Shown here in pieces: positions 24,047 to 31,209 of a stretch of 34,210 bases of DNA (positions within the stretch are counted from its first letter, which is position 1; each line of letters starts with the position of its first letter). Location of the stretch: contig CAITIQ010000266.1 in NCBI GenBank assembly GCA_903892415.1, positions 1 to 34,210 of the forward strand, read 5' to 3'. A program made the translations under genes and the position numbers. A model generated the notes under the pieces. The model was not told the origin of the DNA and did not search any database. It saw nothing but the letters and a program-made list of their open reading frames with translations. The DNA comes from an uncultured delta proteobacterium. Lineage in GTDB: Bacteria; Myxococcota_A; Polyangia; Polyangiales; Polyangiaceae.

Positions 24047-25525
24047 CTATCTCCCCGTACGGACGAGCGCAGGATTGGCGTTCGTGCCGACCGCGGCGGT
24101 GAGAGAGACGCGAGAGCGATGGTACTCAAACAAGGCATCTACCTCCCGCAGGCCGGCCTCGAGCGCAGTCTGCTCACGCAAGTTGACGAACAAGAGGCTC
24201 GAATCACCGAGCTCAAATTTGTCCCGCTCCGCTTGCATCAAGACCCGCGCAACATCCACCTCTTCATGAGCAATGAGCACGCGCTTTCGGCTGAATTCCA
24301 CGGCGCTCGCAGCATCTCGCACGTCCGTTGCAATCCGCTCGGCGGTGAAAGCAGACTGCGCCTCCGCTCGTGCGATCTGCGCCTCTGCTGCCTTTACACG
24401 CCCGTCAGCCACATTCCTCTCGATGGGAATGTCGACTAGAAGGGATAGCTCCAGCTCGAACGGGCTCCGCTTATCCGACCCCTGTCCCAGGTCTTGCGAG
24501 CCCAGCACGGTAAAGTCAATCGCAGGTGCCCGTTGATTGCCTGCCCATTCGCGCTCGACGAGGGACTGATCACGTTGTCCCCGCAGACGTCCCAACTCCG
24601 GCCTGCGCGCCAAGGCATCGGCAACGGTCGCTTGTTCGGCAAAGACTTCCGGAGCGGGCTTGGGCAGCGACACTGGTAGGTCCTTGGCCGAAAGCAATAT
24701 CGGCAAACCGTCCTTGTTCCGATAGTAGAGGGACAACTCAAAGGCCGCCTGAGCCAGACTGCGCTCGGCGGCGACAACCTGCTGCTGGCGTTGAAGAATG
24801 ACGCGCGAGTTCTCGATCACCTCGAGCTCTGGGAGATCGCCAGCGAGCGCGCGCGCCCGAATGGCTAGGTCACGCTCCTCGGCGATCGACAACATCTCGC
24901 GAACCAGGGTCAAGCGGCGACCAGCGGCGGCCCAATCCCAATAGCGAAGGGCAGCAAGCCGAGCGAGTTCAATCTGCCGCTCTGCAACGCTGAGCTCGGC
25001 GAACTGCGCCCCGATCTCAGCACGTTCGATGTTTGCACGCCTTCGATCGATCGGGCCATTGCGCCATATCGGCAGGATGGCGCCCGCTCGCACCTCTCCC
25101 GCCTCATTGGTTATCTGCTTACCGTCATAGTCAGCAAAGGAGTCACTACCCCAGCGATAGCCCCCAAAGAGCGTCAATCCCCAGTAGGGGGTGGGCACCT
25201 CCACCACTGTATCGATACGGCCGGACGGGTACCCTCCGAGCGGGACAACCGTACCGCGGGTTCTCCACGCGACGTCGAATGCTCCCTCCGCCGATTGCAG
25301 ATCTCCTTCGGCCATGCCTCGTTCGCGCGCAGCAGCGTCGAGCAAAGGGTGTCGCGCATCGAGCGTCGCCAGCACATCCTCCCACGTGACCGCAGGGTTC
25401 GCGGTTGGCTCCGCAGCCGTCTCAGCAACGGGAATCGGGGTATCGAGCGAGGGGGCCTCCTGGGCGCGCGCAGCGAAGGCGAAGCCGCCAAGACTAGCAA
25501 TCGCGAGCAGTTTGAGGAGCTTCAT
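24047..25525 (-). CDS. TolC-family outer membrane efflux protein
   Basis: This 492-residue protein forms the outer-membrane channel of a tripartite exporter. The signal peptide KLLKLLAIASLGGFAFAARA is probably cut before QEAPS. The mature protein has the repeated OEP domains with long coiled-coil helices: TWEDVLATLDARHPLLDAAA near the start and RADVAR-like tunnel helices. A distinctive strand region with PTPYWGLTLFGGYRW and RAGAILPIWRNGPIDRRRAN resembles beta-barrel and periplasmic entrance elements. The ATG (25525) overlaps the HlyD-type stop by one base (TGATG). Together with the ABC and HlyD genes upstream it makes a complete type I secretion-like set. Confidence 0.9.
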   Translation of the reverse strand: MKLLKLLAIASLGGFAFAARAQEAPSLDTPIPVAETAAEPTANPAVTWEDVLATLDARHPLLDAAARERGMAEGDLQSAEGAFDVAWRTRGTVVPLGGYPSGRIDTVVEVPTPYWGLTLFGGYRWGSDSFADYDGKQITNEAGEVRAGAILPIWRNGPIDRRRANIERAEIGAQFAELSVAERQIELARLAALRYWDWAAAGRRLTLVREMLSIAEERDLAIRARALAGDLPELEVIENSRVILQRQQQVVAAERSLAQAAFELSLYYRNKDGLPILLSAKDLPVSLPKPAPEVFAEQATVADALARRPELGRLRGQRDQSLVEREWAGNQRAPAIDFTVLGSQDLGQGSDKRSPFELELSLLVDIPIERNVADGRVKAAEAQIARAEAQSAFTAERIATDVRDAASAVEFSRKRVLIAHEEVDVARVLMQAERDKFELGDSSLLFVNLREQTALEAGLREVDALFEYHRSRVSLTAAVGTNANPALVRTGR

Positions 25526-26865
25526 CACTTCTTCGTATCCCCGCTACTTTTCCCGCCCTTTGCGTCCGCCTGAGTTGGTGGTTCGCTCAAGTTGGGCGGG
25601 AAGCCATTGAACTGTCGCCATAGCTCCCACCCCAGCGGAACCTCGTCCATCAGAATCCAGCCGTTGGCTCGAACCCCCTGGCGTAGATAGGCGCTACTCG
25701 GCCAAAGTGCACCGTCCCTGGGAACGACCAACACCCGGAACTTGCCCTTGCCATCATCGGTTGCGTCGACCAAGGCGACCTCTCCCTCGAACGTTCCGAC
25801 GGCGATGGAGGGCCAGCCACCAAATTGCACCGCTGGCCAGCCTTCGAACTGCAAGTTCACTCGGCGTCCTTCGTGAACGAGCGGAACGTCATTGCCATCA
25901 ATCCACAGTTCAACCGCTCGAGCATCGGTATCGGGAACCAGCACAGCAAGGGCATCTCCCGACTTGACCTGTTCGCTTCCTTGGTTGGCGATGAGCCGGA
26001 GCACCACACCATCCCGCGGCGCAACCACGGCCTGTGTGCTCTGCCGCGCCAGGCGCACGTCAATACGTGAGAGTTCAGCCTCGGCATTGGCCTGTTCAGC
26101 CTTCGCCGAGGCCAGGTTGGCCTCGGCGTCTTCGACTAGCGCTGAACCATCCGAGCGGACCTTCAGCCCATCGCTCTGCACCGCAAACACGTCACTCTCG
26201 GCAGCACGCAATGAAGCTCGAGCTCGATCGAGGTCGGTCAGCGCTCGCGCATGATCGAGCTGGGCCAACTCGAGGCTCCGTCGAGATGCGATGCCTTTGC
26301 TTTCGAGCTCTACCTGCCGAGCGATGTTGGCCGTGGCCACCTTCTCAGTGGCCAAGGAGGCCGCGACGGCTTGTTCGGCAGCTAGTTCACGCTGAACCGC
26401 CATTGCGATCCTAGAGTTCGCTGCATTGATGGCACTCTCGCGTGAGGCTTTGAGCGCGGTTGCCCGCTTCTCGATGCTCCCTTGCCGACTGACGGCGGCT
26501 GCGATTCGCGACTCCACTGCCGTGCGCTCCGCCTGGAGCCGGGTAAGCATCAGAGGGTCATTGTCGGAGATATCAACCACTGGGTCGCCAGCGGACACCC
26601 GCGAGCCTTCACGGACATGCCAGCGGACGATGCGGCCTTCCACAGGCGCCTCAATCAGTTGCTGACGCTCCAGCGGCGCATACGCCACGACTCGCCCCGT
26701 CCCGGTTGAGTTCTGAACCCAAGGGATGAACGCCAGGGCGAAGCCGGTTGCGACCAACACCAAAGACAGGATCCGCGCTAGCAAGTAAGTGCTGGGCCGC
26801 GATCGAACTCGGCGCATGGCAGCGCTTCGCTCGAGGTGTTTCTCAGTCTGTGCCAAGGCACTCAT
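25525..26865 (-). CDS. HlyD-family membrane fusion protein
   Basis: This 446-residue periplasmic adaptor has a single N-terminal membrane helix (LLARILSLVLVATGFALAFIP, about 28-48) and a lipoyl-like half motif ERQQLIEAPVEGRIVRWHV (about 67-85). A very long coiled-coil hairpin rich in Ala, Glu and Arg (about 105-285) follows. The second lipoyl half is STQAVVAPRDGVVLRLIANQ (about 288-307). The C-terminal beta-barrel includes VELWIDGNDVPLVHEGRRV. It bridges the inner-membrane ABC protein to the TolC-like channel. The ATG overlaps the ABC gene stop (ATGA) and the stop overlaps the TolC-like start. Confidence 0.92.
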   Translation of the reverse strand: MSALAQTEKHLERSAAMRRVRSRPSTYLLARILSLVLVATGFALAFIPWVQNSTGTGRVVAYAPLERQQLIEAPVEGRIVRWHVREGSRVSAGDPVVDISDNDPLMLTRLQAERTAVESRIAAAVSRQGSIEKRATALKASRESAINAANSRIAMAVQRELAAEQAVAASLATEKVATANIARQVELESKGIASRRSLELAQLDHARALTDLDRARASLRAAESDVFAVQSDGLKVRSDGSALVEDAEANLASAKAEQANAEAELSRIDVRLARQSTQAVVAPRDGVVLRLIANQGSEQVKSGDALAVLVPDTDARAVELWIDGNDVPLVHEGRRVNLQFEGWPAVQFGGWPSIAVGTFEGEVALVDATDDGKGKFRVLVVPRDGALWPSSAYLRQGVRANGWILMDEVPLGWELWRQFNGFPPNLSEPPTQADAKGGKSSGDTKK

Positions 26866-28979
26866 CGGAGCTCCTTCGGAGGCAGAGTCGCTGTTCCGCG
26901 TTGTCCTATGGCCTTCCGCCGGTCACAGAAACTCGCCACGCTCTCGAGACCAGTCAACACGAGCAGCGTCGTCCTACCATTACACACCGTTTGCAGACAC
27001 GCCTCCAAGTCGTGCAGCGAGCCTTCCTCCAGACCGTCGAGTAAGCCGTCGATCACCAGCAGCCGAGGCTTTCCTGAAAGGACTCGCGCGAGCATCAGTC
27101 GCTGAGCTTGCCCCAAAGAAAGTGGATTGCCACCCGCAAGTAGTCTGGTACTCACCCCATTGGGCAGGCGAGCCACGGCGTCGCTTAGCCCAACCGCCGC
27201 GAGCGCCGCGTGAACGTCAGATGGTGAGACATTCGGACGCCACAGAGCGACATTGTCGTAAAGCGTTCCCTCGAAGATCTCGACGTCACGTACCAAAGCG
27301 ACGTGTCGACGCAGCTCATTCAAACCGAGTTCACGGACGTCCACGCCGTCAACGAGGATCGAGCCGCGAGCGACCGTCCGGAGGCCAAAGATGATGTCGG
27401 CGAGGGCGCTCTTTCCCGCGCCATGATTACCAAAGACGGCAACCCGTTCCCCTGCATCGACCGAGAGCGAAAGGTCGTCAAACACGGGTGCCCGCCCTGC
27501 GTGGGCAAATCGAACCGACGTTAAGTCGAGCTTGGCAGGCCCGGAAAACGGGAGGCTGCGGGTAGCCCCTTCCCCTTCGAGCGGCAGGTCTGTAACGCTG
27601 CCGATCTTCTCGAGCGAGGTACGCAAATCATAGAAGCTCTCGAGGTGCTTACCGAGCTTCGCTACACCGGCCACGACACTGGTAACCACGAGCTCAGCCG
27701 CAACCAATTGGCCTACAGTTAGCTGTCCCTCGAGAACTAGCAGCCCACCAATCGCCAGTAGCGAAGCGCTGGCGACCGCCTGCAGCACAACGGCACCAAC
27801 GATCTGCCTGAACACGATAGCGAAATGCTCGCGACGCATTGCTAGGTAACGCGAGGCGAGATCGTCCGCTCGTTCGAGAGCAGCCTCTTGATTCATGCGG
27901 AAAGCGATTGGGCTCCGGGCGACGTCCTCCAACCACGCCACCAGCTCATACTTGGCAGCAGACTCCTCCAAGCTCGTGGGCACGGCCTTGCGCCCCATAC
28001 CCCAGACAATCGTACCGACGGCAATGATGAGCACGAAGTCAAACGCCAGCAGGAACGGGTGATAAAACGCAAGCAGCACCATGCCCACGATGGCCTGAAG
28101 CACGAGCAACGAGCCGTCGAGCAACAGCGAGCTCACTGCCTTTTGCGCGGTGATTACGTCGAAGAAACGGTTGACCTTCTCCGGCGCGTGGACCCGGTCG
28201 AAGGCATCTACTTTGATCCGAGGGAGACGGTAGGCGAACTCGGTTGCGGCCCGCACGAATAGCCGCTCCTGCAGCCTCTCGACCACTCGCGCCTGCAACG
28301 CTCGCATCAGCCCGTTGAAGGCGAGGCAGGCCAGCACCAGCAGCGTCAATATGAGGAGCGGCTGGACCAGCGCTCCGAATACCACTGTGTTGACGACAGC
28401 CTGAACGGCTACCGGTACGGCCAGGGCCGTGAGGCCGATGAACGAGGCGTACACCAAGACTGACAGCAGGTCCTCACGTTCGAGGCGCATCAGCGAAAGC
28501 AGTCGCTCGAGCCCGCCATGACCGTGATGGCCGTGCGCATCATCGCTGTCGCCTTCCCCACCGTGAGTCAACGGCAAGGCCAGTTCGGCGCCTGCACAGC
28601 TCAGCTTTTCGCTATCCGACGCCGCACCAGTCTCTTGTTGAAACTCCCGAGCGGAGAGCCAGCGGCTCTCACTGTCCTCGGTCCAAACAGCAATGCGTCT
28701 TGCCCTTACTTCGCGGACGAGCAGCGGCCCTTGGCCGGGACGCTCCACGACCACCGGCAGTTCGTGGCCCTGCAGCTGCAGGATCGCGCCGACAGAAAGT
28801 GAAAGCGGCACGATACGAAGACCCAGAACGCCGGCTCGCTTCGCCAAGAGCTCGGTGACCGTGCCCTCGTCCTCCTCAATCGGCCGACGGGCAACGCTCC
28901 GAAGAAGCTCTGGGTCCAGCCGATGGTGAAGCGGCGCAGCGAGACACTCAAACAGAAACGGAAGCGAGTTGACCTTCAT
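26862..28979 (-). CDS. ABC exporter (permease-ATPase fusion) with degenerate ATPase motifs
   Basis: This 705-residue protein is the inner-membrane component of a tripartite exporter. An N-terminal region of about 150 residues resembles a degenerate peptidase-like accessory domain, with no recognisable C39 catalytic Cys/His motif, and ends in a His-rich linker (DDAHGHHGHGG). A six-helix ABC transmembrane domain spans about 165-450. The nucleotide-binding domain has an intact Walker A (GNHGAGKS, 517-524) and signature LSLGQ (620-624). Other essential residues are changed: the Q-loop reads ALVRD with no Gln (near 564), the Walker B Glu is Gly (VIDG, Gly645), and the H-loop His is Gly (LTGLE, Gly677). 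Hydrolysis may be lost or depend on a partner. A weak GAAG is the only ribosome-binding signal. Confidence 0.9.
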   Translation of the reverse strand: MKVNSLPFLFECLAAPLHHRLDPELLRSVARRPIEEDEGTVTELLAKRAGVLGLRIVPLSLSVGAILQLQGHELPVVVERPGQGPLLVREVRARRIAVWTEDSESRWLSAREFQQETGAASDSEKLSCAGAELALPLTHGGEGDSDDAHGHHGHGGLERLLSLMRLEREDLLSVLVYASFIGLTALAVPVAVQAVVNTVVFGALVQPLLILTLLVLACLAFNGLMRALQARVVERLQERLFVRAATEFAYRLPRIKVDAFDRVHAPEKVNRFFDVITAQKAVSSLLLDGSLLVLQAIVGMVLLAFYHPFLLAFDFVLIIAVGTIVWGMGRKAVPTSLEESAAKYELVAWLEDVARSPIAFRMNQEAALERADDLASRYLAMRREHFAIVFRQIVGAVVLQAVASASLLAIGGLLVLEGQLTVGQLVAAELVVTSVVAGVAKLGKHLESFYDLRTSLEKIGSVTDLPLEGEGATRSLPFSGPAKLDLTSVRFAHAGRAPVFDDLSLSVDAGERVAVFGNHGAGKSALADIIFGLRTVARGSILVDGVDVRELGLNELRRHVALVRDVEIFEGTLYDNVALWRPNVSPSDVHAALAAVGLSDAVARLPNGVSTRLLAGGNPLSLGQAQRLMLARVLSGKPRLLVIDGLLDGLEEGSLHDLEACLQTVCNGRTTLLVLTGLESVASFCDRRKAIGQRGTATLPPKELR

Positions 28980-29171
28980 TTAATCTTCGCGGCCACCTAT
29001 GTAGCAAACGTGCGGGCTCACGTTAGCTCGAACTGCTTGGAGGCTTGAAGCTCATCACTTTGTCACAGATGACCATTCGATTTTTCTTTACGGTTGCGCT
29101 GTCGGTATCTTGCGAATAGGCCGAATCTCGGGATTGTTCACCATCGTGGCGTGAACCGCCTAGCATCGGGC
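28980..29171. promoter_or_regulatory. Divergent promoter region of exporter and phosphotransferase genes
   Basis: This 192-bp gap contains no gene I can support. It is notably AT-richer than its surroundings around 29070-29095. At 29007-29024, AACGTG and CACGTT form perfect 6-bp arms with a 6-bp spacer, 28 bp upstream of the exporter ATG, a plausible operator. A weaker pair TCATC/GATGA lies near 29052-29072. No promoter hexamers with correct spacing could be identified by eye. Confidence 0.35.
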
Positions 29172-31109
29172 ATGCTCCGGGCTGAAGCACGCACGAGCCT
29201 CCCGTATCGCTTGCGTTGGCTCGGAGTGTTGGCGCCGACGCTCACGCTGCTTGCAGTGGACGTCCTGCTTCGCGGCCAAACGATACTGGAGTTTCGGTGG
29301 CTTGGTCCTAGCGGCAGCTCGCTTGGCGACAAGCTGCGGGGCGCTCACGCGCTTGCCTACTCAATCAGCTTGCTCCACGGTGCGCTGCTCTGGGGCTCGC
29401 TGTTGATCTTGGCGAGCTCTCGGCGCGGAAGGGTGCGGCGACTCTCGCGCATTTGCTTCGTCGCGCTCTTTGCCACCGTACTTGGTGTGCAGGTGGCCTT
29501 TCATACGCGTTGGCAAACCTACCTTACGCGGGACGCTACGGAGCTCAGCGCTCACCCATTCTGGGCGGTGCTGGGCAGTCACCGCGGTCAGCCCGGTCGG
29601 CTGTGGCCGGTCGTGGTCGGACTCGTAGTCGCCACGCTCATGGTTCTTCTTGCTCGCAAGCTCGTGAGGCCGAGTCGACGCGTCCGCCAACGGGCGAGCG
29701 CGATACTCGCGCTTTCTTTGGTCGCTGCCCTGCTCGTCCCCGTTAGCTACCGTGACTACCAAGCGACCGCTCCCGACCTTTTGTGGCTGAACGCAGCAGC
29801 TAGAGCCGCGAGCGGCCCCGAAGCAGAACGCCGCGGAATGTCGAGCGTACAACTTCGCACTCCACGCGCACTACCGGAGCTCAGCCCGGTACCACCCCGG
29901 CAACGCAACATCGTCCTCCTACTCCAAGAAAGTCAGCGCGCCGACGTCAGCTGCATCGCCTACGAGCCCAATTGCGAACTCGCAACGCAGGCGACCAATC
30001 GCGTCGTTCCGCGGCGCCTGCCGCTCGAGAACGTCCGTTCCAACGCCAGCGTCACCACGATTGGCATGGGAGTACTTTTGACCGGCCTCCCTCCCACCGC
30101 GCCGGCAGCGGAGACGGCGACCGCGCCCAACCTATTCGAGTATGCACACGCGGCTGGTTACGACACGGCCTACTTCACATCGCAGCATCTCATGTTCGCC
30201 AATATGTGGTTAGCGGTACAAGACATTCCTTCGGGCAAACTGGTTCTAGCCTCCCATCTAGACCCAAAGCCGGACATGTTCACGGGTGCGAGCGACAGCG
30301 CGCTTGCTCAAAGGGTGCAAACGGAGTGGGACAGCCTGAGGGAGCCGTTCTTCGTCGTTGTGCACTTCTCTAACATTCATGCGCCGCGTCGATCTTTTGC
30401 CAAGGTCGGGCCATTCCTGCCGGCCTCGCAAGACAAAGCCGACAAGAAGTCCTACTTTAATAATTACAAGAATAGCGTTTATGAGTCCGACACGGCAGTG
30501 GCAGAACTCATCCGCGGCATTCAAGCAACGCCAGCCGGCTCTCGTACGGTTCTACTCTACACCTCGGATCACGGCGAGTCGGTCTCTGAACACGGCCAAG
30601 GCTGTGACCACGGGTGCAGCCTGTTCGAGGAAGACATCCGTGTCGCAGCGTGGGTCGACGCGCCCGAAGGGACTCTCTCGCCGAGCGAGCAAAGGAACCT
30701 CGAGCTGGCTCGTACCGACTACGTCTTTCACCTAGATTTCGCACCAACGATGCTGGATCTAATGGGGCTCTGGGACTTGCCTTCGCTTGTGGACGAGCGC
30801 CGCCGCATGCCAGGGAGCCCACTCACCCGCCCCGCTGCTCGGGATACCGTGGTACCGGTTAGCAATGTCGCCCACTACTGGGAGCGAGGACTACCAAGCT
30901 ACGGTCTCATGCGCCGGAACTACAAGCTCATCGGCAGGCACAGAGACCCAGGCTACGCCTGCTACGACGTCGCTCTGGACCCTCTCGAGACAAGCCCCAT
31001 GAGTGGCGATTGCGGTGGGCTGCGAAGTATTGCGCAGGAGCTCTATCAGGTTCCACCCAGCGAGTTTGATCGACTCGAACACTACCCGCAGTGGGGCCTC
31101 GTTCAATGA
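29172..31109 (+). CDS. Sulfatase-superfamily membrane phosphotransferase (EptA/LTA synthase-like)
   Basis: This is a 645-residue membrane enzyme of the alkaline phosphatase/sulfatase superfamily. It has about five N-terminal helices (WLGVLAPTLTLLAVDVLL, ISLLHGALLWGSLLILA, FVALFATVLGVQVAF, VVVGLVVATLMVLLA, AILALSLVAALLVPV). A periplasmic catalytic domain starts with RNIVLLLQESQRADVS (about 245-260, metal-binding Glu). A probable Ser/Thr nucleophile lies in SNASVTTIGMG (about 290-300). The metal-binding block is SDHGESVSEHGQ (about 465-476), followed by CDHG. Relatives transfer phosphoethanolamine or phosphoglycerol to lipid A, glycans or teichoic acids; the substrate here is unknown. Start is uncertain: an in-frame GTG at 29151 and one at 29094 are alternatives. 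It is divergent from the exporter operon. Confidence 0.85.
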   Translation: MLRAEARTSLPYRLRWLGVLAPTLTLLAVDVLLRGQTILEFRWLGPSGSSLGDKLRGAHALAYSISLLHGALLWGSLLILASSRRGRVRRLSRICFVALFATVLGVQVAFHTRWQTYLTRDATELSAHPFWAVLGSHRGQPGRLWPVVVGLVVATLMVLLARKLVRPSRRVRQRASAILALSLVAALLVPVSYRDYQATAPDLLWLNAAARAASGPEAERRGMSSVQLRTPRALPELSPVPPRQRNIVLLLQESQRADVSCIAYEPNCELATQATNRVVPRRLPLENVRSNASVTTIGMGVLLTGLPPTAPAAETATAPNLFEYAHAAGYDTAYFTSQHLMFANMWLAVQDIPSGKLVLASHLDPKPDMFTGASDSALAQRVQTEWDSLREPFFVVVHFSNIHAPRRSFAKVGPFLPASQDKADKKSYFNNYKNSVYESDTAVAELIRGIQATPAGSRTVLLYTSDHGESVSEHGQGCDHGCSLFEEDIRVAAWVDAPEGTLSPSEQRNLELARTDYVFHLDFAPTMLDLMGLWDLPSLVDERRRMPGSPLTRPAARDTVVPVSNVAHYWERGLPSYGLMRRNYKLIGRHRDPGYACYDVALDPLETSPMSGDCGGLRSIAQELYQVPPSEFDRLEHYPQWGLVQ

Positions 31110-31209
31110 AGCGCGGCGACTACGTATCGTTGAATACTCCGCGTGCCAAGCAGCAAGCCTGGCCAATTCTCCACTCCGCCGACGCTCCGCAAAGCCCATC
31201 AATTTGGCG
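31110..31209. other. Convergent gap with weak inverted repeats
   Basis: The gap between the phosphotransferase and the large surface-protein gene contains GCGCGG (31111-31116) pairing with CCGCGT (31139-31144) and GCCAATT (31162-31168) pairing with AATTTGGC (31201-31208, one bulge). The second arm is 1 nt from the surface-protein stop codon. These are weak terminator candidates; no U-tract is present. Confidence 0.25.

Noticed and set aside
29052..29072. TCATC/GATGA inverted repeat in the divergent promoter region
   Set aside because: Five-base arms with an 11-bp spacer are expected by chance in a gap of this size.
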